Part shown: one piece after another, positions 1 through 8,418 of the stretch | Layout: the number at the start of each line of letters is the position of its first letter | How positions within the stretch are numbered: position 1 is the first letter of the stretch | From: Vagococcus elongatus | GTDB lineage: Bacteria; Bacillota; Bacilli; Lactobacillales; Vagococcaceae | Length of the DNA: 64,000 nucleotides | Assembly (NCBI RefSeq): GCF_003987645.1 | Contig: NZ_NGKA01000002.1 | Location: forward strand, 62,001-126,000 | Direction: 5' to 3' | Position numbers and translations under genes: made by a program | The notes under the pieces: model-generated | The model's input: the letters and a program-made list of their open reading frames with translations, nothing else | The model's database searches: none | Told to the model about the DNA's origin: nothing

Positions 1-315
1 TTTGCCATATGGATTGTCTAAATCAGCCTGAGTAGAAGATGAGATCATAATCGGTGCCTTGTTCTCATTTTTTTCCAGCATGCTCAATAAAGTATGTGTA
101 AATCCAGTGTTCCCTGCTTGAAAATCTGTCTCTTGTTTAGGTCGATTCACTCCCGCCAGATGAAATACAAAATCTGCTTTTTGACAAAAAATTTCAAGTT
201 CACCCATGGATGTATCCTTGTCCACCAAAAACAATTGATGATAGCCTCTGTTGTTCAATTCACTAGCCAGATTTCTCCCAATGAACCCTTTTGCTCCCGT
301 TATCAAAATATTCAT
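1..315 (-). CDS. capF: CapF/WbjC-like UDP-sugar epimerase/reductase, N-terminal part (cut by window edge)
   Basis: The first 105 residues of an NAD(P)-dependent short-chain sugar nucleotide enzyme are visible; the rest lies outside the window. The N-terminus has the Rossmann dinucleotide motif GAKGFIGRN (residues 7-15), a following beta-strand LFLVDKD, and the HLAGVNRP segment typical of the CapF/FnlB/WbjC family. Those enzymes act after CapE on UDP-2-acetamido-2,6-dideoxy-hexulose on the way to UDP-L-FucNAc. The start ATG overlaps the upstream capE stop in the form TAATG, so the two are translationally coupled. The adjacent CapE-like dehydratase and WbuB-like transferase support the pathway call. 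The third enzyme of the pathway, a CapG/FnlC-type 2-epimerase, would be expected just beyond base 1. Confidence 0.8.
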   Translation of the reverse strand, partial: MNILITGAKGFIGRNLASELNNRGYHQLFLVDKDTSMGELEIFCQKADFVFHLAGVNRPKQETDFQAGNTGFTHTLLSMLEKNENKAPIMISSSTQADLDNPYGK

Positions 316-1346
316 TAGCTTTTCCAACTCTCTAATTCACTTCTTACATAGTCTAGGGTCAATAGCTTTTCTTTTACTTCCTCTACAGAAAGCCTCGTCG
401 TATTGTGAGAGTTATATTCCTCTTCACCGCTTAATTTTTCTAAGCCGTTTCCAAAATACTTATCATAGTTCAAATCTCTATTATCGGCAGGAATACGATA
501 AAAATTGCCGGCATCTTCTGCTTTGGAGTACTCCTCTTTCGTCAATAACGTTTCATAAAGTTTTTCTCCATGGCGAGTACCAATAATCTTTACCTCTTTT
601 TTATAATCAAATAATTCTTTAACCGCTTGCGCCAGATCTTCAATCGTCGAAGCTGGAGACTTTTGTACCATAATGTCGCCAGATTTTGCATTTTTAAATG
701 CAAAAATAACCAGTTCAACTGCTTCTTCCAGACTCATTAGATACCTTGTCATCTCCGGGTTAGTCACAGTCAATGACTGATTGTTTTTGATTTGTTCTAT
801 AAATAATGGAATCACAGATCCTCTGGAAGCCATCACATTGCCATATCTTGTGCCGCAAATCAATGTTTTATCTTCTGGCACTGTGCGTGATTTTGCTACG
901 AAAACTTTTTCCATCATCGCTTTTGAAATCCCCATGGCATTGATAGGATAGGCCGCCTTATCCGTAGATAAACAGATAGCTTTTTTAACTCCCTCATCAA
1001 TTGCCGCCTGTAAAACATTTTCTGTCCCTAAGACGTTCGTCTTTACAGCCTCTAATGGGAAAAACTCACACGAAGGAACTTGCTTTAGTGCTGCTGCATG
1101 AAAGACATAATCTACGCCATGAATAGCATTTCGAATGCTCTGTGGGTCTCGCACATCTCCAATGTGAAATTTGATTTTATCATTTTTATATTGTTTACGC
1201 ATATCGTCTTGTTTTTTTTCATCTCTAGAAAAAATACGAATTTCTTTGATTTCTGTGTCTAGGAACCGTTCCATGACAGCATTACCAAAAGAACCCGTTC
1301 CTCCAGTGATCATTAATATTTTATCTTTAAACATAGTTTCAGTCAT
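315..1346 (-). CDS. capE: UDP-GlcNAc 4,6-dehydratase (inverting), CapE/FnlA/WbjB family
   Basis: A 343-residue extended short-chain dehydrogenase. It has the nucleotide-binding motif TGGTGSFGN near residues 14-22, the HAAALKQVP segment typical of UDP-GlcNAc 4,6-dehydratases, and STDKAAYPINAMGISK, in which the usual YxxxK is MxxxK as in CapE-type enzymes. The family converts UDP-GlcNAc to the 4-keto-6-deoxy-arabino intermediate of UDP-L-FucNAc synthesis in the cytoplasm. A longer reading begins at a TTG two codons upstream. The ATG at 1346 was chosen because AGGAAGGGG lies 7 bases before it. The stop of the preceding glycosyltransferase lies two bases upstream, so the genes are in one operon. 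The family is recognised with good confidence; the capsule or wall-polymer role is inferred. Confidence 0.87.
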   Translation of the reverse strand: MTETMFKDKILMITGGTGSFGNAVMERFLDTEIKEIRIFSRDEKKQDDMRKQYKNDKIKFHIGDVRDPQSIRNAIHGVDYVFHAAALKQVPSCEFFPLEAVKTNVLGTENVLQAAIDEGVKKAICLSTDKAAYPINAMGISKAMMEKVFVAKSRTVPEDKTLICGTRYGNVMASRGSVIPLFIEQIKNNQSLTVTNPEMTRYLMSLEEAVELVIFAFKNAKSGDIMVQKSPASTIEDLAQAVKELFDYKKEVKIIGTRHGEKLYETLLTKEEYSKAEDAGNFYRIPADNRDLNYDKYFGNGLEKLSGEEEYNSHNTTRLSVEEVKEKLLTLDYVRSELESWKS

Positions 1347-1348
1347 TC

Positions 1349-2575
1349 TCAAACCCCTTCCTCATCTTTATTTACCATTTCTGTTATCTTATCTAAGGTC
1401 ACTTTTACAAATTTCTCCTTGTTGAAATGTTCTTTAAAATAATCTAAAGAATTATTGCCCAATGCCTCTTTTTCCTCCTTCGATAGATAAACGAATTTTT
1501 CAACAGCTCTAGCCAAAGATACTGCATCCGAGGAAGAAACACACAGGCCACATTGGGCTTCCTCAATAATTGTTTTAGCATCTCCATCAATTGCAGCAAT
1601 AATAGGTTTCCCCGCTGCCATGTAACCCTGCAGCTTTGCAGGAATAGTCAATCCAATTTTATTCTCAAATTTTAACGTTAGCAAAAAAGCATCGGCAAGG
1701 TCATTAAAAAACGGCATCCTATCCACCGGTTGATTGCCATAGAACACAATATAATCTTCAACGGCTAATTCCTTTGAAAGTTTAACGCAATTTTCGAAAT
1801 TAGAACCGCCCCCTACGATATGAAAAAGAAAGGATTTATCTAATTTTATTTCATTCACTGCACGGATAATCGTTTCAACATCCTGAACGTACCCAATATT
1901 ACCTGTGTAAACAAAGTTGACCTCTGCCGTTGGGATTTCCATTTCTACCTCATTCACCTTCTGGCGAGTGTTTACATCAGCATGTTGGGGGAGATAGTCC
2001 ATTTTATCATAAGGCACTTGATTATATTGATGAAGATATTCCATAAACGAGTGCGAGCTCACTAAAATATGATCAGCTTGATTATACATATATCGACTCA
2101 TCCTGTGCACAATCTTGAAAACAATACTTTCTTCTTTTATGCTCATCGCTTTTAATGCTTCTGGCCATATATCTAAGCAATAGACCAATAAAGGTACCTT
2201 ACTGCGTTTAGCAGCGATAATCCCAGGGAAAATCATCGTCGCAGGTGAAGGTTGATAAACATATACTATGTCAAATGTTTGTTTTGTAAACCAACTCCAT
2301 AAAGAGCCAAAAAAAGCGAACGACAAGTAATTGAGGGAACGAAAAAATGGTCCTTTTCTTCTAGAAAAAGTTCTGACTCTTTTAATAGTACACCCATTAT
2401 AAACCTCTGTCCTATTTTTAAAAAAACGATAATTTTCATGGACTTTCCCAGTCGTATAATCACCTAAGCCGCTGAGAACTGTTACTTCGTTGCCATTCTC
2501 AGCAAACTCCTTTATCAATTCATTTATTTTAAAATTGTCAGGATAAAAGCTCTGACTCACTATCAATATTTTCAT
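1349..2575 (-). CDS. Glycosyltransferase family 4, WbuB-like (probable L-FucNAc transferase)
   Basis: A 408-residue GT-B glycosyltransferase. The N-terminal acceptor half opens with MKILIVSQSFYPDNFKINEL, and the C-terminal donor half has VNFVYTGNIGYVQDVETII and the EX7E-like zone around TIPAKLQGYMAAGKPIIAA. WbuB-type proteins add L-FucNAc to a lipid-linked intermediate, and the neighbouring CapE- and CapF-like genes make the donor sugar, so this specificity is a reasonable inference. The start has GGAGA six bases upstream. It is the first gene visible in this minus-strand cluster. No promoter was assigned in the 109 bases separating it from the lysozyme gene upstream. Confidence 0.8.
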   Translation of the reverse strand: MKILIVSQSFYPDNFKINELIKEFAENGNEVTVLSGLGDYTTGKVHENYRFFKNRTEVYNGCTIKRVRTFSRRKGPFFRSLNYLSFAFFGSLWSWFTKQTFDIVYVYQPSPATMIFPGIIAAKRSKVPLLVYCLDIWPEALKAMSIKEESIVFKIVHRMSRYMYNQADHILVSSHSFMEYLHQYNQVPYDKMDYLPQHADVNTRQKVNEVEMEIPTAEVNFVYTGNIGYVQDVETIIRAVNEIKLDKSFLFHIVGGGSNFENCVKLSKELAVEDYIVFYGNQPVDRMPFFNDLADAFLLTLKFENKIGLTIPAKLQGYMAAGKPIIAAIDGDAKTIIEEAQCGLCVSSSDAVSLARAVEKFVYLSKEEKEALGNNSLDYFKEHFNKEKFVKVTLDKITEMVNKDEEGV

Positions 2576-2636
2576 ACCTAATCTCCACTCAGTTACTAAA
2601 AATCAACTAACATCATATCATAAAATCAATAACATT

Positions 2637-2674
2637 GATAGCTGACGATCATTTGAATCGAACCACCAGCTATC
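2637..2674 (-). terminator. Hairpin after the lysozyme gene (weak terminator candidate)
   Basis: Perfect 8-bp inverted repeat GATAGCTG / CAGCTATC just past the lysozyme stop codon. The T-run after it is poor, so factor-independent termination is uncertain. Confidence 0.35.
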
Positions 2675-2684
2675 GCATGATATT

Positions 2685-5651
2685 TTAAAGATTGCTCTCC
2701 TTTACATAACCAATCGAGCCGTTCCCGTGCACCAATTCATAATAAACGCCATCACTTGTCACGACCTTGGAAACCACCTGAACATTTCTATTTATGTATG
2801 TACTTAAATTTCCAACCACTTTGTTATGGGCAAATGCTCCCGGACGAGAAAAAATCGGTCCGTCTTTTTGAATCATTTTAAAATCATTCATTTTTACACC
2901 AGACAAATAACTCCCTGAACTAACTCCCGTATATTTCCCACTATAATCGACACTGGCATCCAACCGGTAACTACCTACTGGATATCTGTCAGTAAATTGC
3001 CATGCACCCATTCCCCCAGTATGCGTAATAGAAGAAACTGATTGATCCGCTGTTCCTGGATAACCTGCAATCCAAGGGTTACTCACAGCAAGAGCACTCG
3101 CATGCAAATTACTCTTCAAATAATAATCTCCCACATACATATCAACATTCTTGTAACCTAGCTGTCTAAGTCGATTTATGAATGCATTGGCCATAGCAGT
3201 TTGATTTGCAGCATTTGCTGCAATTCCATGCTCAATATCAAGAACAACATAGCCATTGCTTCCTTTGTCAAAATTAATCGCCTTTAATTTGGAATCAAAA
3301 TAATTGGCTTCGGCAATAGCACCATTAGCTGAATGATAACGCGCAAAATGATACGCTCCTGTCACCAGACCCGCATTTCGTGCCCGTTGATAGTTGTTCT
3401 TGGCATACTTATCAAAGAAGCCTGTTCCTTCACTAACTTTTAAAACTACTCCTTGGATTCCTTGAGAACTCAACCCATTATAAAAGCTTTGGCTTAAGTC
3501 TCCCTGGTGATTAGAGACATCTATAAAATCAGCTTTAGCCGAAGGTCTGCTATAAGTCGATTTCGTCACACCTTTTTCATTGATCCAATAATAACGACTG
3601 CCCAGCTGAAAGTTGTAATGCCTGCTACCATCAGAAAGTGTATAAAGGGCAGTCCCCCTTATTCTATCTTGCAGATGAGCAGAAGATGCTTCTAATTTCA
3701 TTGCGTTTTTAAGGTTTTGCGGCGTATTATACATATCATAATTTCCATTAACTATCTGCAATTCCGTGCTGACAGACTCTTGTTTAGTTATTGTAATTAC
3801 TTTTTCCAAACCTTTACTGTTCATCCAGTAATACCGGTCACCAAATTTAAAATTATAATGTTGTTCGCCGTCTGAGGTCGTGTACAACGCCTCACCTGTG
3901 ACCACGGTACCTTTATGAGCACTGCCAATCAAAAGTTCATTGGCTTCATGCAAACTGCCTGGGTTATCGTACAAGTTATGCTCGTTTCCTAAAAACTCCA
4001 ACTGCACTCTGGCCGGCTCCATTTTCGTAATCGTGATCGCCTGTTGAAACGCCTTGCTGTTGGCCCAGTAGTAACGATCCCCTAGTTGAAAATTATAGTG
4101 TTGTTCACCGTCTGAAGTCGTGTACAACGCCTCGCCTGTGACCACAGTACCTTTATAAGCACTGCCAATCAAAAGTTCATTGGCTTCACGTAAACTGCCT
4201 GGATTATCGTACAAGTTATACTCGTTTCCTAAAAATTCCAACCACACTCTGGCAGATTCCATTTTCGTAATCGTGATCGCCTGTTGAAACGCCTTGCTGT
4301 TGGCCCAGTAGTAACGATCCCCTAGTTGAAAATTATAGTGTTGTTCACCGTCTGAAGTCGTGTACAACGCCTCGCCTGTGACCACAGTACCTTTATAAGC
4401 ACTGCCAATCAAAAGTTCATTGGCTTCACGTAAACTGCCTGGATTATCGTACAAGTTATGCTCGTTTCCTAAAAATTCCAACCGCACTCTGGCAGATTCC
4501 ATTTTCGTAATCGTGATCGACTGTTGAAACGCCTTGCTGTTGGCCCAGTAGTAACGATCCCCTAGTTGAAAATTATAGTGTTGTTCACCGTCTGAAGTCG
4601 TGTACAACGCTTCACCTGTGACCACGGTACCTTTATAAGCACTGCCAATCAAAAGTTCATTGGCTTCACGTAAACTGCCTGGATTATCGTACAAGTTATG
4701 CTCGTTTCCTAAAAATTCCAACCGCACTCTGGCAGATTCCATTTTCGTAATCGTGATCGACTGTTGAAACGCCTTGCTGTTGGCCCAGTAGTAACGATCC
4801 CCTAGTTGAAAATTATAGTGTTGTTCACCGTCTGAAGTCGTGTACAACGCTTCACCTGTGACCACGGTACCTTTATAAGCACTGCCAATCAAAAGTTCAT
4901 TGGCTTCACGTAAACTGCCTGGATTATCGTACAAGTTATGCTCGTTTCCTAAAAATTCCAACCGCACTCTGGCAGATTCCATTTTCGTAATCGTAATCGC
5001 CTGTTGAAACGCCTTGCTGTTGGCCCAGTAGTAACGATCCCCTAGTTGAAAATTGTAGTGTTGTTCACCGTCTGAAGTCGTGTACAACGCCTCACCTGTG
5101 ACCACAGTACCTTTATGAGCACTGCCAATCAAAAGTTCATTGGCTTCACGTAAACTGCCTGGATTATCGTACAAGTTATGCTCGTTTCCTAAAAATTCCA
5201 ACCGCACTCTGGCAGATTCCATTTTCGTAATCGTAATCGCCTGTTGAAACGCCTTGCTGTTGGCCCAGTAGTAACGATCCCCTAGTTGAAAATTGTAGTG
5301 TTGTTCACCGTCTGAAGTCGTGTACAACGCCTCACCTGTGACCACAGTACCTTTATGAGCACTGCCAATCAAAAGTTCATTGGCTTCACGTAAACTGCCT
5401 GGATTATCGTACAAGTTATGCTCGTTTCCTAAAAACTCCAACTGCACTCTGGCAGATTCCATTTTCGTAATCGTGATTTCATTCACTGCTTCTAAATTTG
5501 GATTGTCGCTTATTTCCTCCGTTTCCGAAACCGATTCTTCAATCTCGTTCTGACTATCACTAGAAATTTCATCCGCACATACCATTGGACTCAGAAATAG
5601 TGAAGATACCAAAAAAAATACCCCTACTTTTTTAAATTTATTACGTTTCAC
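2685..5651 (-). CDS. Secreted GH25 lysozyme with eight tandem 80-residue SH3/GW-like modules
   Basis: 988 residues. Residues 1-26 are a signal peptide (basic start, hydrophobic core, VCA end). Residues 27-58 are an acidic linker rich in E and S. Seven nearly identical 80-residue modules follow from about 59 to 618, and a divergent eighth runs to about 697. Each module ends in YNFQLGDRYYWANSKAF or a variant, reminiscent of GW/SH3_8 wall-binding modules. The GH25 muramidase domain covers about 708-906, with the start motif DFIDVSNHQG and the catalytic DxE pair in VVLDIEHG (about D805/E807). A C-terminal SH3-like domain ends at VHGNGSIGYVKESNL. The enzyme would cleave peptidoglycan outside the cell and bind wall polymer through its modules. 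It sits beside wall-polymer genes. The catalytic domain is certain; the module family is inferred. Confidence 0.88.
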   Translation of the reverse strand: MKRNKFKKVGVFFLVSSLFLSPMVCADEISSDSQNEIEESVSETEEISDNPNLEAVNEITITKMESARVQLEFLGNEHNLYDNPGSLREANELLIGSAHKGTVVTGEALYTTSDGEQHYNFQLGDRYYWANSKAFQQAITITKMESARVRLEFLGNEHNLYDNPGSLREANELLIGSAHKGTVVTGEALYTTSDGEQHYNFQLGDRYYWANSKAFQQAITITKMESARVRLEFLGNEHNLYDNPGSLREANELLIGSAYKGTVVTGEALYTTSDGEQHYNFQLGDRYYWANSKAFQQSITITKMESARVRLEFLGNEHNLYDNPGSLREANELLIGSAYKGTVVTGEALYTTSDGEQHYNFQLGDRYYWANSKAFQQSITITKMESARVRLEFLGNEHNLYDNPGSLREANELLIGSAYKGTVVTGEALYTTSDGEQHYNFQLGDRYYWANSKAFQQAITITKMESARVWLEFLGNEYNLYDNPGSLREANELLIGSAYKGTVVTGEALYTTSDGEQHYNFQLGDRYYWANSKAFQQAITITKMEPARVQLEFLGNEHNLYDNPGSLHEANELLIGSAHKGTVVTGEALYTTSDGEQHYNFKFGDRYYWMNSKGLEKVITITKQESVSTELQIVNGNYDMYNTPQNLKNAMKLEASSAHLQDRIRGTALYTLSDGSRHYNFQLGSRYYWINEKGVTKSTYSRPSAKADFIDVSNHQGDLSQSFYNGLSSQGIQGVVLKVSEGTGFFDKYAKNNYQRARNAGLVTGAYHFARYHSANGAIAEANYFDSKLKAINFDKGSNGYVVLDIEHGIAANAANQTAMANAFINRLRQLGYKNVDMYVGDYYLKSNLHASALAVSNPWIAGYPGTADQSVSSITHTGGMGAWQFTDRYPVGSYRLDASVDYSGKYTGVSSGSYLSGVKMNDFKMIQKDGPIFSRPGAFAHNKVVGNLSTYINRNVQVVSKVVTSDGVYYELVHGNGSIGYVKESNL
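3781..5475 (-). repeat. Tandem 240-bp repeats coding the lysozyme wall-binding modules
   Basis: The block ATTTTCGTAATCGT recurs every 240 bases at 4021, 4261, 4501, 4741, 4981, 5221 and 5461. The copies are almost identical even at silent sites; a few carry single changes, such as the copy around 4141-4260 with W in place of R and Y in place of H. The last module (3541-3780) is clearly older. Near-identity of the DNA implies recent unequal recombination, so copy number probably varies among strains. Confidence 0.93.
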
Positions 5652-5786
5652 TTACTCTTTCCTTTCAATCATCCATTATCAATTAGTACTTGAAATGTTT
5701 AGCAAAAAAAACAAAACAAGAGAATAATTCGCATTCAATATAAAAAAACTATATTTCAGCTCACTATCCTCATAATTGTATCATAT

Positions 5787-6950
5787 TTACCAATAAACAG
5801 GATCATAAACTTGTTCATTGACAAAGTCATCAGACTGAACACCATCTTCATACAAAGGATATGTTTTGTCGCTGACCGTGACTTCATCAGACTGAAACTC
5901 ATAACCAGGAGCATCTCTTTCATCCTCAGCCTCTAGCCCAAGAGATACTTTTAACTTATGGGAAATATATTCCAGACTATCCTGATAAATTCCAACCATG
6001 CTTTCTCCTGTATAAGAATAATTAAAGCTCATCCAAGAAAAAACAAAACTGTTAAATTCATAATTTTTTGACAAACTGGATTTTGCCAATGTCATCATCG
6101 TTGAACTGTTCATATCTGTCCAAAGATGATCGCTCAGAGAATTAATCACATCAGGATAACTTGCAATCGAGCCTAAACTTAAAGCTTTCTTAATAACTGC
6201 CTGAATAACCAGTTGCTGACGTTCCCCTCGTTTGATATCATTGTCTATTTTTCTTGTTCGTGCAAAAGCCAGAGCTTCTTCTCCATTCAAAGTTTGCAAG
6301 CCCGGCTCTAATTCAATCATCTTGGTTACGTCAGCATTCGCTTCACTGATTGCAACGGGGACATCCACTTCCACCCCACCAAGAGCATCCACAATCTTTT
6401 CGAACGCTTGAAAATCAAGGGTTGCATAAAAATTAATCGGAATAGACAGTAAATTTTCAACAGCATCTATTGCACCGTCTTCTTGATTATAAGTGTACGC
6501 CGCATTAATTTTCGAATAACCCGTAAAATTTTCTGTTTCAAGGTATGTAAACGTATCCCGAGGAATACTAAGCGTATTGACTACCTCGGTTTTAGGATTT
6601 ACTGTGACTAATAGAAGAGTATCCGTCCTGGCCGTTCCTAGCTGTCTTTCTTCATTATCATCTATGCCCATAACAAGTATTGAAAACGGATCGGCGTCTG
6701 CCACAATGGTTTCATTCATATCAACAGCGTTTTTCCTTGGTTTATATGCTTTATCCATAAGGTTTTCTGCATCAAAATACAACTTCCCGCCATAAGCAAT
6801 ACCTGCTAAAGCTCCAAGAAGTATCAAAATAGTAAAAAACTGTATTCCTCGCCTTAATAAGCTTTTTTTCTTTGGCTTCAAATGTCTTTCGCTTCGTGTG
6901 CGATTGCGATGATGATTCATTTTTCTATCGTTTATTTTTCTTGAATTCAA
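5787..6950 (-). CDS. LytR-CpsA-Psr (LCP) family wall-polymer ligase
   Basis: 387 residues: a basic cytoplasmic N-terminus (about 1-32), one membrane anchor near residues 33-54 (GIQFFTILILLGALAGIAYGG), then the extracellular LCP domain from about 85 to 265. The domain shows ILVMGIDDNEERQLGTARTDTLLLVTVNPKT, LSIPRDTF, and ALAFARTRKIDNDIKRGERQQ, the three conserved LCP blocks with the arginines that contact the polyprenyl pyrophosphate. LCP proteins transfer teichoic acid or capsule from undecaprenyl carriers to peptidoglycan. The start is a TTG with GGAAGGA 9 bases upstream; the first ATG lies ten codons further in and lacks a ribosome site. It is divergent from tagO, which begins the polymer that LCP enzymes attach. 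Confidence 0.9.
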   Translation of the reverse strand: MNSRKINDRKMNHHRNRTRSERHLKPKKKSLLRRGIQFFTILILLGALAGIAYGGKLYFDAENLMDKAYKPRKNAVDMNETIVADADPFSILVMGIDDNEERQLGTARTDTLLLVTVNPKTEVVNTLSIPRDTFTYLETENFTGYSKINAAYTYNQEDGAIDAVENLLSIPINFYATLDFQAFEKIVDALGGVEVDVPVAISEANADVTKMIELEPGLQTLNGEEALAFARTRKIDNDIKRGERQQLVIQAVIKKALSLGSIASYPDVINSLSDHLWTDMNSSTMMTLAKSSLSKNYEFNSFVFSWMSFNYSYTGESMVGIYQDSLEYISHKLKVSLGLEAEDERDAPGYEFQSDEVTVSDKTYPLYEDGVQSDDFVNEQVYDPVYW

Positions 6951-7097
6951 TGTTTAAAGTCCTTCCATTCTTCATTCGGCCTTGAAAAGTTTACCTTATT
7001 TTACTACAAAAGATATAAAAAAACTAGTATACACAGCGTAGTATTTCCCTATATCTTTTTTTAAACCCTTATTACTTATGGGAAATCAAAAAAACAT

Positions 7098-7126
7098 TTG
7101 TGTTTTGGCGTTTCTATTTGTATAAT
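7098..7126 (+). promoter_or_regulatory. Promoter of tagO
   Basis: TTGTGT (7098-7103), a 17-base spacer and a perfect TATAAT (7121-7126), 36 bases before the tagO start. Confidence 0.6.
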
Positions 7127-7162
7127 GATTAAGACTATCACCTGGAAAGCGAGTTGTTCTAA

Positions 7163-8287
7163 ATGACTCCAATGATTAAAATTATCTTAAAATTACTATT
7201 GACGATTTTGGTATCCCTTTGTATTACACCGTTAGTTCGTAAATTTGCGTTTGCGATCGGCGCTGTTGATAAACCCGGAGAACGTAGGATAAATACGACT
7301 GTCATGCCTACTATGGGCGGCTTAGCGATCTTTCTTTCTTTTGCCATCTCAACGATGATTATCTTTTATGACTTTATCCCTTTTTCCTATATTTTACCGA
7401 TAATCATCGGAGCTGGGATTATTGTCCTTACAGGTATCATTGATGATGTTTCTGAATTGTCTCCAAAAGCAAAATTAGTAGGAATCATTGCCGCAGCCTG
7501 TATTGTTTATTTTTTTGCAGATATTAAAATGTCCTCATTCTCGCTTCCATTTATTGGAAATATCTCTTTGGGTTGGCTGAGTTTTCCCATGACTATTATT
7601 TGGATTACAGCCATTACAAATGCGATTAATCTGATTGATGGATTAGACGGTTTAGCTTCAGGCGTTTCGATCATTTCTTTATCAACCATGGGGATTATTG
7701 CTTATTTTTTCATTCATAGTTCCAGCTTCTATATCACGATTACGATTTTTGCACTTATTGCAAGTATTGTTGGGTTTTTCCCATATAACTTTCAGCCTGC
7801 CAAGATATTTTTAGGCGATACCGGAGCATTATTTCTAGGTTTTATGATTTCAGTCATTTCTTTACAAGGACTGAAAAACATTACCTTGATATCCTTGATT
7901 ACTCCTGTCATTATTTTAGGCGTCCCGATTGCCGATACTATTTATGCAATTATTCGGCGAATTGCCAACAACAAACCTATTTCTGAAGCTGACAAAATGC
8001 ATCTGCACCACCGGCTGATTGATCTTGGTTTCAGTCACAGAGGAGCTGTCATTACCATTTATGGTCTTGCTGCTGTCTTCTCTCTCACCGGCATTATATT
8101 TTCTTATGCTAATGCCTTAGGTGCTGTGCTTCTGGCATTTTTTTTAGCCGTCTGCCTTGAACTTTTCGTTGAACTCATCGGACTTGTTGGACCCGAAAGG
8201 CAACCTTTGATAAAGATTTTAAAATATCTCGGCAATAAGTCTTATCGGGAAAAACAACGCAAAAAAAAAAGTGAACATAATAAATAA
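7163..8287 (+). CDS. tagO: Undecaprenyl-phosphate GlcNAc-1-phosphate transferase (TagO/WecA family)
   Basis: 374 residues with about eleven hydrophobic segments. Family signatures are GIIDDVSELSPKAKL (the aspartate-rich loop), NAINLIDGLDGLASG, FLGDTGALFLGF and KMHLHHRLIDLGFSHR (the HHR loop for the UDP-sugar). The enzyme starts wall-polymer synthesis by moving GlcNAc-1-phosphate from UDP-GlcNAc to undecaprenyl phosphate at the inner membrane face. It has its own promoter and a terminator right after the stop, so it is monocistronic. GGAAAG is the only ribosome site seen, about 13 bases from the ATG, and a second ATG lies three codons in. The neighbouring LCP ligase fits the same pathway. Confidence 0.92.
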   Translation: MTPMIKIILKLLLTILVSLCITPLVRKFAFAIGAVDKPGERRINTTVMPTMGGLAIFLSFAISTMIIFYDFIPFSYILPIIIGAGIIVLTGIIDDVSELSPKAKLVGIIAAACIVYFFADIKMSSFSLPFIGNISLGWLSFPMTIIWITAITNAINLIDGLDGLASGVSIISLSTMGIIAYFFIHSSSFYITITIFALIASIVGFFPYNFQPAKIFLGDTGALFLGFMISVISLQGLKNITLISLITPVIILGVPIADTIYAIIRRIANNKPISEADKMHLHHRLIDLGFSHRGAVITIYGLAAVFSLTGIIFSYANALGAVLLAFFLAVCLELFVELIGLVGPERQPLIKILKYLGNKSYREKQRKKKSEHNK

Positions 8288-8288
8288 G

Positions 8289-8336
8289 ACACAAGGGTAA
8301 ATCACTTCTGATGATTTCTCCTTGTGTTTTATTTTT
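8289..8336 (+). terminator. Terminator of tagO
   Basis: ACACAAGG pairs with CCTTGTGT across a 23-base loop, followed by a T-rich run. Confidence 0.7.
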
Positions 8337-8374
8337 CCCCGATTTCATCAACCCAACAAGTTACAGAGTTTAAA

Positions 8375-8410
8375 CTAAAAAAGAGACCCGCAACGAACGC
8401 AAGTCTCTTA
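8375..8410 (-). terminator. Terminator of the phosphoglycerol transferase gene
   Basis: Read on the minus strand, AAGAGACTTGCG pairs with TGCGGGTCTCTT and a T-run follows. It lies directly after the stop codon at 8419. Confidence 0.8.
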
Positions 8411-8418
8411 GAAGTTAT

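Noticed and set aside
251-586. Plus-strand open frames overlapping the capsule genes
   Set aside because: They lie opposite clear CapF and CapE coding sequence, have no ribosome site and show no recognisable domain.
3781-5475. CRISPR array
   Set aside because: The regular 240-base repeats have no spacers and are in-frame coding modules of the lysozyme.
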